Source: Adhaeribacter radiodurans (lineage in GTDB: Bacteria > Bacteroidota > Bacteroidia > Cytophagales > Hymenobacteraceae). From it: a stretch of 64,000 nt of DNA. Location of the stretch: positions 1-64,000 of the forward strand of contig NZ_CP055153.1 in NCBI RefSeq assembly GCF_014075995.1. The letters run 5' to 3'. This document shows, piece by piece, positions 17,403-26,156 of this stretch; position 1 is the first letter of the stretch; the number at the start of each line of letters is the position of its first letter. A model generated the notes under the pieces. The model did not search any database and had not been told where the DNA came from. It was given only the letters and a program-made list of their open reading frames with translations. A program made the translations under genes and the position numbers.

Positions 17403-18460
17403 AAAAGATATTGCTGATAGAAGATAATTCTGAAATACGCGAAAATATCGCTGAAATTTTATCACTGGCCGATTATGATATTGTACAGGCGGAGCACGGC
17501 AAAGCCGGGGTAGCGTTGGCTCAAACCGAAAAGCCCGATTTAATTATCTGCGATATTATGATGCCCCAACTGGATGGCTATGGCGTTTTACACCTTTTGA
17601 GCAAAAATCCGAGTACTTCGGGCATTCCCTTTATTTTCTTAACGGCTAAGTCTGAGAAAGAAGATTTTCGGAAAGGCATGAATTTAGGGGCCGATGATTA
17701 TTTAATTAAACCCTTCGATGACCTGGAACTGCTGGACGCCGTAGAGATGCGTCTGAAAAAGAATGAAATCCTGAAAGCGGATTTTCAGAAAAATGCGGAA
17801 GGCCTGAACGATTTTATGCAGGAAGCCAAAGGCTTGCAGGAGTTAAACAGCCTTATTGCCAACGAACGCAAGCTTTCGGAGTATAAGAAAAAACAGCAGT
17901 TATTCACGGAAGGGCAATACCCGCAAGCCTTGTTTTTTTTGAGTAAAGGCAAAATAAAAACCTACAAAACTAACCAGGAGGGACGCGAGTACATTACCAA
18001 CTTATATAAAGAAGGCGATTTTATCGGGTACCTGGATTTACTCGAAGATAAAACGTACCGCGAATCCGCGGTGGCTCTCGAAGACTCCGAAGTATGTATC
18101 ATCCATAAAGATGAGTTCTTTTCGTTGTTGTACCACAACCGCGACGTAGCCAATAAATTTATTAAAATCTTATCGGATAACCTGGCCGACCGCGAAGAGC
18201 GGTTGCTAAAGCTGGCATATAATTCGGTGCGGAAACGGGTAGCCGAAGCTTTGCTTTTAGTGGAAAAACAATACCAGCAGGATAAAGGCAAAAATTACCA
18301 GGTAACTATGTCCCGCGAAGACCTCGCCAATATAGTAGGCGCTTCCAAAGAAACCGTAATCCGTACCCTATCCGATTTTAAAGATGAAAAACTGATTGAT
18401 ATTAACGGCGGCAAAATCACTATCTTAAATTCAGATAAGCTCGCCCGCATGCGGAATTAG
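17399..18460 (+). CDS. receiver-CRP/FNR fusion transcription factor
   Basis: A 353-residue regulator. The receiver domain is at 1-120 (phospho-acceptor Asp52 in ICDIMMPQLDG, Lys in LIKPFD). A cyclic-nucleotide-binding-like domain follows (about 155-275, FFLSKGKIKTYKTN and GDFIGYLDLLEDKTYRESAV). The C-terminal CRP winged helix has SREDLANIVGASKETVIRTL. The recognition helix keeps the Glu and Arg of CRP/FNR (ETVIR), which read TGA half-sites. There is no N-terminal Cys cluster, so O2 is not sensed by a FNR-type Fe-S centre. It overlaps the kinase gene by 4 bp. I infer that it reads the TGA-N6-TCA boxes found nearby. Confidence 0.93.
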   Translation: MKKILLIEDNSEIRENIAEILSLADYDIVQAEHGKAGVALAQTEKPDLIICDIMMPQLDGYGVLHLLSKNPSTSGIPFIFLTAKSEKEDFRKGMNLGADDYLIKPFDDLELLDAVEMRLKKNEILKADFQKNAEGLNDFMQEAKGLQELNSLIANERKLSEYKKKQQLFTEGQYPQALFFLSKGKIKTYKTNQEGREYITNLYKEGDFIGYLDLLEDKTYRESAVALEDSEVCIIHKDEFFSLLYHNRDVANKFIKILSDNLADREERLLKLAYNSVRKRVAEALLLVEKQYQQDKGKNYQVTMSREDLANIVGASKETVIRTLSDFKDEKLIDINGGKITILNSDKLARMRN

Positions 18461-18540
18461 AATTTCCTGTTATTTATATTTTATTTGATATCTCGAAAAG
18501 AAACCATGGTAGCCTAGGAACTACAGCTACCTATTATCCT

Positions 18541-18682
18541 GGCGCGAGCGTCCACGCTCGTGTCTACCATTAGGTAGGCCTCCGGCCGGGCGAACGGTTA
18601 TACTTTTCTTAGAAGAGATTAAGTTTTATTACCACTAACCTGAAGACGGACGATAAGCCTCACGAGTGAAGACGCTAGCGAT
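18541..18682. repeat. inverted-pair hairpin repeat (family A)
   Basis: GCGCGAGCGTCCACGCTCGT at the left end and CACGAGTGAAGACGCTAGCG at the right end face each other over about 140 bp, with a GGCCTCCGGCCGGG segment inside. Each end is itself a small hairpin. The family recurs near 45.9, 51.0, 52.3 and 58.3 kb, and as right halves near 33.0 and 37.1 kb. Confidence 0.7.
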
Positions 18683-18728
18683 AATTTCTTATACCTTTCA
18701 TTACTTTTCTAATTATCTATAGCCTTCA

Positions 18729-18793
18729 TGACAACAATCTGCTAAAAGAATGACTTTTATCATATTTACGGAAGCGTGCTTTACGGAAATTTG
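18729..18793 (+). promoter_or_regulatory. tandem CRP/FNR boxes and -7 element of hemA
   Basis: TGACAACAATCT (18729-18740), TGACTTTTATCA (18751-18762) and GAAATTTG (18786-18793). Boxes are 22 bp apart and box 2 is centred 36.5 bp before the last G of the -7 element. Transcription would start near 18800, so the first possible hemA ATG is at 18812. Confidence 0.8.
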
Positions 18794-18811
18794 TATAGAA
18801 ATCTGAAATAC

Positions 18812-20074
18812 ATGCAGAACCAGTTAAAAGCTCTTTCCTTATCTTACAAAAATGCCCCTATTGCTATCCGGGAAATGGTTTCTTTAAATGAGACCGCTTG
18901 TAAGCACTTGCTGGATAAGATAAAAACGTACACCAATGTGCTGGAAGCACTGGTATTATCTACCTGTAACCGCACCGAAGTATATTACACTTCCGATAAA
19001 GATCTATCGCTGGAAATTATTAAATTAATTGCCATTGAAAAAGGATTTCTGGCTATAAAAAAGGTGGAACCTTACTTCCAGCGGATATTAGAACCGGAGC
19101 AGGCGGTGCAACATTTATTTAGGGTGGCGCTAGGGTTAGAGTCGCAGGTAGTAGGTGATTTTCAGATTCTGAACCAGGTGAAAAATGCCTATCAATGGTC
19201 GGCAGATGCTGGAATGGCAGGGCCTTTTTTGCACCGGTTGCTACATACTGTATTTTTTACGAATAAGCGGGTAACCAATGAAACGGCTTTCCGCGACGGA
19301 GCCGCATCAGTTTCGTATGCCACAGTAGAGCTGGTAGAAGAAATTACCCAATTTATTAAAAGCCCAAGAGTATTAATGATTGGCGTAGGTGAAATGGGAA
19401 CGAACGTTTGCCTGAACTTCCAGAAATCCAAAATAAAGGATGTGGTTGTTGCAAACCGCACTTACCACAAAGCCGCTGAACTGGCCCAAAAAGCAAATGC
19501 CCGCGTGGTTTCCTGGGAAAATATTACCGCTGAAATGCAAGCCGCCGATGTAATTATTTCTTCCGTACCCGGCGATTGTTTTTTCATCAGCAAACAGCAG
19601 GTAGCAGAACTACCCGCAAGCCCGCATAAGTACTTCATCGACCTTTCCATGCCTCGCAGCGTGGATGATAAATTGGCTACGCTGCCCGGCGTGGAAGTGT
19701 ATAATATTGATACCATTAAAAACCGGGCTACCGAAGCATTGGAACAACGCCTAGCTGCTATACCGCAAGTAAATGCTATTATTGCCGAAGCCATATTAGA
19801 GTTTGATAACTGGGCGCGCGAAATGGTAATTTCCCCGGCTATTCAGCAATTTAAAAGTTTACTTGAGCAAATTCGCCAGCAGGAAGTAAATCGGGCTCTT
19901 AAAAGTATTGATCCAGCCAATCACCAGGTAATAGAAGCTATCACCAAAAACATTCTGAATAAAATTGTAAAACTGCCGGTACTGGAACTTAAAGCCGCTT
20001 GCCAGCGTGGGGAATCAGAAAACTTACTGGCTGGTTTAACCGCCTTATTTAACCTGGAAAAGCAAGAAGTTTAA
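18812..20074 (+). CDS. hemA: glutamyl-tRNA reductase
   Basis: Catalyses the NADPH-dependent reduction of glutamyl-tRNA to glutamate-1-semialdehyde, the first committed step of C5-pathway haem synthesis. The catalytic Cys is in STCNRTEVYY, the substrate-binding block is LFRVALGLESQVVGDFQIL, and the NADPH site is GVGEMG. There is a C-terminal dimerisation helix. I chose ATG 18812 (420 residues, MQNQLKALSL) rather than an upstream in-frame start at 18776, because the promoter's -7 element at 18786-18793 lies downstream of the latter. The tandem CRP/FNR boxes place it with the cbb3 oxidase genes. Only hemA and hemN of the pathway are in the window. Confidence 0.95.
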   Translation: MQNQLKALSLSYKNAPIAIREMVSLNETACKHLLDKIKTYTNVLEALVLSTCNRTEVYYTSDKDLSLEIIKLIAIEKGFLAIKKVEPYFQRILEPEQAVQHLFRVALGLESQVVGDFQILNQVKNAYQWSADAGMAGPFLHRLLHTVFFTNKRVTNETAFRDGAASVSYATVELVEEITQFIKSPRVLMIGVGEMGTNVCLNFQKSKIKDVVVANRTYHKAAELAQKANARVVSWENITAEMQAADVIISSVPGDCFFISKQQVAELPASPHKYFIDLSMPRSVDDKLATLPGVEVYNIDTIKNRATEALEQRLAAIPQVNAIIAEAILEFDNWAREMVISPAIQQFKSLLEQIRQQEVNRALKSIDPANHQVIEAITKNILNKIVKLPVLELKAACQRGESENLLAGLTALFNLEKQEV

Positions 20075-20090
20075 TAATTTTGTTTTAATA

Positions 20091-20845
20091 AAAAAGTCTC
20101 TGGCAGTTAATACCAAATAGTATCAAAAAGCTACTCTAGATTTTGCTTGCTAGTAAGCGTTTTCTTTGAAGCCTGTTCCAGCCTCCAGGCACAGGTTCCA
20201 TCTAGTTTGACAAGGCTAAGTTTGCCTCGTGGCCGGCAGGCCCCGTTTAGCTCTCTCGGGCGGTTTAGCGAACCTTGGCTCGTGCACTGCGCCATGCCTC
20301 CTGCGTCGGCACCGGAACGCTAAAAGGCCCTCCACAGCCAAACTGGTATCAGTTGCTTGTAGTTGTTGCTTTTCTTCCACATCTTATATAATTCACTTGT
20401 AGTATTAACTTGTTTAATCAAGAAGAAGGAAAATGGTTTTAATTGGTGGTTACTAATGACAAGAATTAACGGAATTAAACTTCCTGTTCTGCTTTCCGTC
20501 TCAACAGATTCTAATAAATTCGACTTATTACAATCTACTTAATACAATCTATACTACTAAAAAAGTAAAAGCTGGAGCTAAGAGCAACTAACACCAGTTT
20601 GGCTGTGGAGCACCTGCTAAGTTTCCGGTGCCGAGGAACGAGGCATTCCGCAGACGGAGTCGAGGAAAGGAAGGCTAGCGAGTGCGGAAAAGCCAAACGA
20701 GGCCCGCCGGCCATGGAGGCAATCTTGAAAGTAGCAATTTAGACAGCACCAGTGAATGGAGACTTGCAAAGTCTCCAAAGAACAACATCAAAGTCCGCTA
20801 TAGCAATTACTGCTTACTATTGGGTATGACTGCCAGAGACTTTTT
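20091..20845. repeat. ~755-bp element with long terminal inverted repeats (family C, full copy 1)
   Basis: Outer ends mirror each other: AAAAAGTCTCTGGCAGT at 20091 and its complement ending at 20845. Inside are a left arm (about 20163-20353) and an inverted right arm (about 20583-20786) with GCCAAACTGGT / ACCAGTTTGGC at the inner ends. The ~230-bp centre has no long open frame but is closely related to the centre of the copy near 60 kb (shared ACTAATGACAAGAATTAACG). The element fills nearly the whole gap between the convergent hemA and globin genes. The two arms carry different middle modules, so it is mosaic. Confidence 0.8.
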
Positions 20846-20865
20846 ATTATCTGTTTTTTAGTAAA

Positions 20866-21285
20866 TCAGTTCTCTTCTTCCCGGTTTACAAAAGGGATAG
20901 CAGGTGCCTGACCTTGAATTATGCGAATTTTATTCGAGAAAATGCGAGCAATATTGGCGGCGCGCAGCTTTGCTTCTTCCGCTACTGGTCCCCGGAAATT
21001 CTCGGTAACTGTTTCGTAAAAAAGGCGCAGCCATTGCGCAAAATGAGCCTGATCTACGGGCAAAAAAGCGTGCTTTGGAAAAGGTTGTCCTTCGTAAGTA
21101 GCGGTGCCTAATAAAATAGAACTCCAGAACCGGTACATAATAGGCAAATGCTTTTCCCAGTTTACTTGGGCATGGTCGTTAAATATCGGCGCTAGCAAGG
21201 CATCCTGATTTACTTTATCGTAAAAGGTATCTACTAGCTTTTGTATATCGGCTTCGGTGGTAATGTCGGTTACTATATGCTGCAT
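20866..21285 (-). CDS. group III truncated haemoglobin
   Basis: A 2-over-2 globin of about 139 residues from ATG 21285 (MQHIVTDITTEADI); an ATG 8 codons upstream is less likely because family N-termini begin near this point. Diagnostic stretches are LVDTFYDKV, LAPIFN, YRFWSSILLGTATYEGQPF, and KHAFLPVDQAHFAQWLRLFY around the proximal His. Group III trHbs bind O2 and NO and are linked to NO detoxification and microaerobic life. Its relatives here are the second trHb at 22.3 kb and the cupin and membrane genes between them, all on the same strand. Confidence 0.9.
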   Translation of the reverse strand: MQHIVTDITTEADIQKLVDTFYDKVNQDALLAPIFNDHAQVNWEKHLPIMYRFWSSILLGTATYEGQPFPKHAFLPVDQAHFAQWLRLFYETVTENFRGPVAEEAKLRAANIARIFSNKIRIIQGQAPAIPFVNREEEN

Positions 21286-21376
21286 ACAAGAGTGTTTTAG
21301 AGTAAACATTCCGGACAGGAAATTAACTCCTGATTCTTAGGTTTTATACGACAAACGTATGGTTATTAGGCAAAAC

Positions 21377-21703
21377 TTACTTTACTAAAATCATTTTAAA
21401 ATTAGTTACTGCCACTAAAGAATGAGGAATGTCGGCCGGAATAACAATGACTTCGCCCGCGGTTAGTTCTTTGGAAGGCCCATCTTTTATCTGAAATAAA
21501 CAAGTTCCTTCCAGCATAATTAATAAAGCAGGCTGAGGCGTTGTATGGGTTTTTAGTTCTTGTCCGGCGGTAAAGGCAAATAAAATACTCTTTTGTTGCC
21601 CATTGTTCAGCAGAATTTTAGAACTGAATTTTTCTGGCTGATAGCTTATCTGGTCAGTTACATTTTCCAGGTCTGTCGGTACATATTTTGGTTCGGATAG
21701 CAT
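21377..21703 (-). CDS. cupin domain-containing protein
   Basis: A 108-residue single-domain cupin. The conserved strands are LFAFTAGQELKTHTTPQPAL (first motif with the His), MLEGTCLFQIKDG, and AGEVIVIPADIPHSLVA (second motif with the metal-ligand His). The family binds a metal and may sense or modify small molecules; no substrate can be assigned. It starts 8 bp after the membrane-protein gene and precedes the first trHb, suggesting a globin-associated operon. Confidence 0.85.
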   Translation of the reverse strand: MLSEPKYVPTDLENVTDQISYQPEKFSSKILLNNGQQKSILFAFTAGQELKTHTTPQPALLIMLEGTCLFQIKDGPSKELTAGEVIVIPADIPHSLVAVTNFKMILVK

Positions 21704-21711
21704 ACGTGTAT

Positions 21712-22206
21712 TTAATTATAAGCGGGAACCCGCCGATTGCTTTGAGGTACAAATTGTTGCCGGAATATGGCAGAAGCGGTGCCCAGCAATAAGCCTAATT
21801 TAAATATTTCCAGGGTAACATAAACAAAGTGTAATTTGCTGGGGCCCGGAATTTTGCCAGCAATAATCTGTAAAGCCCGGGCATCTAAAGCCGGTAACAG
21901 CCAGTTAGTTTGTACGAACAAAACAGCGGAAAGCAGAAGCACCGGCGTCCATATTCGAAACGGTGCCCGATTATAAAATAAGCCAGCCATCACTACCAAG
22001 CTAAAAAGTAGTTCAAACTTATTCAGCCAGCCAAAAACCAGCCGGCCAATTCCTAAACCAATAGCCAGGGTAACCTGCGGTGCCGCGAATTTTACCGGCG
22101 CTTCCAGAAATGAAATACCGGCCACCATTCCGGCCCAAAGCAAGAGGGCAAAAAGAATAATTTGGGTAACTACAGGGTTTTCTTGCTCCCGTACAATGCG
22201 GTTCAT
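21712..22206 (-). CDS. four-helix integral membrane protein of unknown function
   Basis: A 164-residue protein with four predicted hydrophobic segments (about 15-33, 42-60, 65-100, 130-150). GISFLEAPVKF near residue 30 is conserved-looking and GIGRLVFGWLNKFELLF follows. It resembles small DUF4149-like or DoxX-sized membrane proteins, but I do not recognise it with certainty. It lies between two truncated haemoglobin genes and 8 bp before the cupin gene, so its role is probably tied to them. Confidence 0.6.
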   Translation of the reverse strand: MNRIVREQENPVVTQIILFALLLWAGMVAGISFLEAPVKFAAPQVTLAIGLGIGRLVFGWLNKFELLFSLVVMAGLFYNRAPFRIWTPVLLLSAVLFVQTNWLLPALDARALQIIAGKIPGPSKLHFVYVTLEIFKLGLLLGTASAIFRQQFVPQSNRRVPAYN

Positions 22207-22274
22207 AAGGGAAGTAATTAGTTGATAGTTGTTTGTTATTGGTTGTTAGATTGATAAAATTCTGGTACTCAGAA

Positions 22275-22646
22275 TTATTTGGCTGTGGAGGGATAAGCAA
22301 ATACGCGTCTTATTTTATTTGCCAGCGTTTGAGCAGTGGCGGCAGTTGGTCCGGTAAAATGCTCTTCTACTGCTTCCTGAAACAAGTGAATCCACTGCTT
22401 TACCTGGGCGCGTTCGTCTGGTAAAAAAGCGTGCAAAATAAGCGGATGGCCCGTGTAAGTGGCGGACTTAAGTAAGACCGAATCCCAGAAGTTTTTCATC
22501 TGGAAAAGATGCTGGTTCCAATCGCGCGGCGAGAGATGCTCGAACAAGGCACACAGGTAAGGTTGCGATCTTATTTTTTCATAGAAAGCCTCCACCAATA
22601 TATTAATGTCGGTTGGGGTGGCAATATCGTTTTTAGTTGTTTTCAT
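22275..22646 (-). CDS. group III truncated haemoglobin, second copy
   Basis: A 123-residue globin from ATG 22646 (MKTTKNDIATPTDI). A start 21 codons further upstream would add a hydrophobic stretch without homology. Features are LVEAFYEKIRSQPYL, MKNFWDSVLLKSATYTGHPL and LHAFLPDERAQVKQWIHLF with the proximal His. It is related to the copy at 20.9 kb but clearly divergent from it. It is transcribed away from ccoI, whose CRP/FNR boxes (22860-22893) lie about 215 bp upstream and might serve both directions (inference). Confidence 0.9.
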   Translation of the reverse strand: MKTTKNDIATPTDINILVEAFYEKIRSQPYLCALFEHLSPRDWNQHLFQMKNFWDSVLLKSATYTGHPLILHAFLPDERAQVKQWIHLFQEAVEEHFTGPTAATAQTLANKIRRVFAYPSTAK

Positions 22647-22859
22647 AATAGTTGTATATTTTCTGGTAACCAGAGCTGAGAAAAGAATGATAAGTAAGTC
22701 TATACACATCTTAGCTATATTCCTGAACTTCCATCTATCAAGCTCTCTGGACTGGTAATAGTTTGCGGTTTATTTTATTCAAATATCGGACTGGCTCTAA
22801 GCATTGAGTTCATTCATTTGAAACATAACAAATATGCGGCCTCTACGCTCTGATTCGAA

Positions 22860-22924
22860 TGAGATGAATCATGAGGCGTCATGACTTCCATCATCTTTAA
22901 CGCCGCGAGTCCGGGATAATTTTG
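22860..22924 (+). promoter_or_regulatory. tandem CRP/FNR boxes and -7 element of ccoI
   Basis: TGAGATGAATCA (22860-22871), TGACTTCCATCA (22882-22893) and TAATTTTG (22917-22924). The spacing is identical to the hemA, ccoN and ccoG promoters (22 bp between boxes, 36.5 bp from box 2 centre to the final G). It lies 25 bp before the ccoI ATG. Confidence 0.8.
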
Positions 22925-22948
22925 TACAGAATAAAAGAATGAACTACC

Positions 22949-25390
22949 ATGCCGGAAACCGCACTTCCTCTGGTAAAAGATTATTGCTACCATTGTGGCG
23001 ACGAATGTACCAGTACTCCTATTTATGCCGAAGAAAAACCGTTTTGCTGCACGGGATGCAAATCGGTGTACGAAATTTTGTACGCGAATAATCTTTGCAC
23101 CTATTACGCTCTCGATAAAAGCGAAAAACCGGGTGTAACCGTAAAAGAAGAAGACGTAAACGTAGGCCAGTTTGCGTACCTCGATGAAGCCAGTATTCAG
23201 AACCAGTTACTCCAGTTTCAGAGCGATACGCTGCACAAGGTTTTGTTTCAAATACCAGGTATGCACTGTAGTTCCTGCATCTGGCTCCTCGAAAACCTTT
23301 ATAAACTGGACCAAGGTGTGCTGGAGTCGCGGGTGAATTTCCCGCGCAAAGAAATAACCATTGCCTACCATCCGGGCAAAACCAAACTAAGCGCCATTGT
23401 AACGTTGCTGCACAAGATTGGCTATGCCCCCACACTTAACCTAGAAAACCTATCTGCTAAAAAATTCTCCCGTAAGTATGCCATTAATTTAAAACTGGGT
23501 TTAGCCGGTTTTTGCTTTGGTAATATAATGCTGCTGAGTTTCCCGGAGTATTTTGCCTTTACCGACGAGATTAAACAAGAATTTGGGTCTTTCTTTGGTT
23601 ACCTGAGCATTGTGCTGGCTTTACCGGTTTTATTATACAGTGCTCGCGGCTTTTTTACTTCGGCGTGGCAATCGCTGAAACAACGACACATTAACCTTGA
23701 CACCCCCATCAGCCTGGGTCTGTTGTCTTTATTCAGCGTGAGTGTGTACGGTATTTTTACGGCATCCGGGCCCGGTTTCCTCGATTCTTTTACCGGCTTG
23801 GTATTTTTCATGCTGATTGGTAAATACGTGCAGCAAACCACCTACGATGCCCTGGCCTTTGATCGGGACTATAAAGCGTATTTTCCCATTTCGGTTACGG
23901 TTCTGAAAAAAGGAGTAGAGCGTATTATTGCCGTAAAAGAACTGGTGCCTACCCAGCGCATTCGCATCCGCAATCAGGAACTAATACCCGCCGATGCGAT
24001 TCTGCTGCGCGGCCAGGCATTTATTGATTATTCCTTTGTTTCCGGCGAATCGGTGCCCGTGCCCAAGGTGGCCGGGGAAATTATTTACGCCGGTGGCCGG
24101 CAAGTAGGCGAAAGCATCGAGCTGGAAGTAATGAAAGATGTATCGCAAAGTTACCTGACCCAACTCTGGAATAACGAGGTTTTCCGGAAAGACAAAGGCT
24201 ATTTTGGAGTGGGCACCTATGCCGACAAAGTGGGAAGTTACTTTATTTCGGTAACCTTGCTGATTGCCCTCGGAGCACTCGTGTATTGGGTACCGCGCGA
24301 TTCGGATATGGCTATTAAAGCGTTTACCTCGGTGCTGGTAATTGCCTGCCCCTGTGCCTTATCGCTTAGTACTCCGTTTACCTTATCCAATACGCTTAAA
24401 ATATTTGGTAAACATAAATTTTACCTTAAAAACGGCGACGTAGCCGAGACATTAGCCAAAGCCGATACAATAGTTTTTGATAAAACCGGCACCTTAACCG
24501 AAAGCACCCAAACCGATATTGCTTACCAGGGCGAATCGCTGAATAAGCAGGAAGAAAGTCTGATCCGGTCGGTGTTGCAGCACTCCACGCACCCTTTAAG
24601 CCAAAGCTTATATAGTTACTTGTCGGCGCCTATATTACCCGTAATTAATTACCGCGAAGTTTCCGGTAAAGGCGTGGAAGGTTTGGTTAACGGAGTTACC
24701 ATCCTAATTGGTTCAGCGGAATTTACCACTGCCACCGAACCCGAAGCTCAGGATTCTTTGGCTACCCGCGTGTATGTTCGGGTTGGTGTGGCGCAGCCGG
24801 GTTATTTTACCTTTCATAACCATTACCGGCCCGGCTTAAAAGTCTTACTATCTGAATTGCAACAGCAAGGCAAAAAACTGGCAGTGCTATCCGGCGATAA
24901 TGCATCGGAGAAAGAAAACCTACAGCACTACTTTGGCGAGGATGCCGAACTGCGCTTTAACCAATCGCCGGCCGATAAATTGGCTTTTGTGGCTGCATTA
25001 AAAGAACAAGGCCGTAAAGTAATAATGGTGGGCGATGGCTTAAACGATGCGGGCGCCTTGAAAATGAGCGATGCCGGTATTTCGGTAACCAGTTCCGTTA
25101 ATGGCTTTTCGCCGGGTTGCGATGCCATTCTGGATGCCAATAGTTTTACGCAATTAGCGCAATTTTTACGCTTCGCCCGCCGCAGTTTGTATGTGATCCT
25201 GGGTTCCTTCGGGGTATCGTTTATCTATAATATTATTGGCTTGTCGCTGGCGGTTATGGGTAAGTTTTCGCCGGTAGCCTCCGCTATACTTATGCCGATT
25301 AGCTCGCTGAGCGTGATTGTATGTTCGGTGTTGGGTGTGCGGTTAGTGGCTTGGCAAATGGGGTTTGGTAATAAAAGTATTAAAGATTAA
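22949..25390 (+). CDS. ccoI: CcoI/FixI-type copper-translocating P1B ATPase
   Basis: An 813-residue membrane pump that supplies copper for cbb3 oxidase assembly. The N-terminal Cys-rich metal-binding domain has CYHCGDEC and FCCTGCKSV, followed by a heavy-metal-associated domain with GMHCSSCIW. Eight membrane helices follow. Pump motifs are the CPC of VIACPCALSLSTPF, DKTGTLTES (phosphorylated Asp), STHPLSQSL and GDGLNDAGAL. The N-terminal zinc-finger-like domain is typical of CcoI rather than of the detoxifying CopA. It is driven by tandem CRP/FNR boxes, and ccoS follows downstream after about 480 bp of repeats. Confidence 0.93.
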   Translation: MPETALPLVKDYCYHCGDECTSTPIYAEEKPFCCTGCKSVYEILYANNLCTYYALDKSEKPGVTVKEEDVNVGQFAYLDEASIQNQLLQFQSDTLHKVLFQIPGMHCSSCIWLLENLYKLDQGVLESRVNFPRKEITIAYHPGKTKLSAIVTLLHKIGYAPTLNLENLSAKKFSRKYAINLKLGLAGFCFGNIMLLSFPEYFAFTDEIKQEFGSFFGYLSIVLALPVLLYSARGFFTSAWQSLKQRHINLDTPISLGLLSLFSVSVYGIFTASGPGFLDSFTGLVFFMLIGKYVQQTTYDALAFDRDYKAYFPISVTVLKKGVERIIAVKELVPTQRIRIRNQELIPADAILLRGQAFIDYSFVSGESVPVPKVAGEIIYAGGRQVGESIELEVMKDVSQSYLTQLWNNEVFRKDKGYFGVGTYADKVGSYFISVTLLIALGALVYWVPRDSDMAIKAFTSVLVIACPCALSLSTPFTLSNTLKIFGKHKFYLKNGDVAETLAKADTIVFDKTGTLTESTQTDIAYQGESLNKQEESLIRSVLQHSTHPLSQSLYSYLSAPILPVINYREVSGKGVEGLVNGVTILIGSAEFTTATEPEAQDSLATRVYVRVGVAQPGYFTFHNHYRPGLKVLLSELQQQGKKLAVLSGDNASEKENLQHYFGEDAELRFNQSPADKLAFVAALKEQGRKVIMVGDGLNDAGALKMSDAGISVTSSVNGFSPGCDAILDANSFTQLAQFLRFARRSLYVILGSFGVSFIYNIIGLSLAVMGKFSPVASAILMPISSLSVIVCSVLGVRLVAWQMGFGNKSIKD

Positions 25391-25497
25391 ATGCTGTAGT
25401 TGGCTATCCGATAATATTTCCGAAGGTATAGTTGCTTGCGTAGCTACGGTACATGTCTTTGATTGCTTACGGAGTTGTTTCATTGCTGATTTCTTTG

Positions 25498-25590
25498 TTC
25501 TTTTTGTCTTGACACAAAAAGAACCAAAAAAGTCTAGACGATTTTCAACTCGCTCCGCTCAAACACAAAATCGTCGGGCTTTGCACCTGA
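25498..25590. repeat. double-hairpin repeat (family F)
   Basis: Two adjacent stems: CTTTTTGT-CTTGAC-ACAAAAAG (25500-25521), then ACGATTTT ... AAAATCGT enclosing about 21 nt with CTCGCTCCGCTC. This looks like the CTTTTTGTCTTGACACAAAA repeats I recall from other Bacteroidota genomes. It may end ccoI transcription. Confidence 0.55.
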
Positions 25591-25690
25591 TTATGGTTTA
25601 CTGTTGCATTGCTGGTAAGGGGTATATTTTAACTCTGTTTATGAGTTTGGTATCCTGAGTATTTAGTAAATAATAAATATGTCAGGAGGT

Positions 25691-25820
25691 TAAAAGTCCC
25701 CCTTCGGAGGGGGTAGGGGGAGAATTAATTTCCCGGAACTATTCTGGTAAATGGTAAATGAAAACTGGTAAATGTAAAAAAGCTCCCCGCCTTGGATAAG
25801 GAGGGGTTGGGGTTGGTTGA
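25691..25820. repeat. two short C/G-rich hairpin repeats (family D)
   Basis: GTCCCCCTTCGGAGGGGGTA at about 25696 and CTCCCCGCCTTGGATAAGGA followed by GGGGTTGGGGTTGG at about 25783. Both belong to the C-run/G-run hairpins repeated near 32.9, 33.2, 37.0, 47.5 and 52.5 kb. They separate ccoI from ccoS. Confidence 0.6.
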
Positions 25821-25867
25821 TTTTTGAACGAGGTTCCATCCATTAAAACGTAATTACACTTAAAATC

Positions 25868-26026
25868 ATGACTATAATATTTTTATTAATTGGTATTAGC
25901 TTAACCGTAGCCTTGCTGTTTCTGGGTTCTTTTATCTGGGCGGTACGCTCGGGGCAGTACGAAGACGATTATACCCCGGCGGTGCGGATGTTATTTGAAG
26001 AAGAAACCCCGAAAGACAACCCGTAG
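25868..26026 (+). CDS. ccoS: cbb3-type cytochrome oxidase assembly protein CcoS
   Basis: A 52-residue protein with one N-terminal membrane helix (IIFLLIGISLTVALLFLGSF) and the CcoS hallmark FIWAVRSGQYED-D near residues 22-34. CcoS is needed for cofactor insertion into cbb3 oxidase in Rhodobacter. ATG 25868 is followed by an uninterrupted frame to TAG. It lies downstream of ccoI, in the usual ccoIS order, though separated by repeat-filled spacer, so a separate promoter is possible. Confidence 0.9.
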   Translation: MTIIFLLIGISLTVALLFLGSFIWAVRSGQYEDDYTPAVRMLFEEETPKDNP

Positions 26027-26156
26027 GTACGGTAACAATCATTTACAGCCGGTTGCAATAGACCGCCATCCACCGGAAATCTATGCACAATTAAACCTGT
26101 ATCGGGTGGTTTATGCGACGAATAAACCTTTTAAATAACTATTAAAAAATAAAAAT

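Noticed and set aside
20091-20845. Insertion sequence with a degraded transposase
   Set aside because: The ~230-bp centre has no transposase motif in any frame; the element is better described as non-coding with long inverted repeats.
26030-26156. CRP/FNR box before the flavin-fold gene at 26157
   Set aside because: Only a half-site (CAATCA) is present and the fixed spacing to a -7 element is absent.
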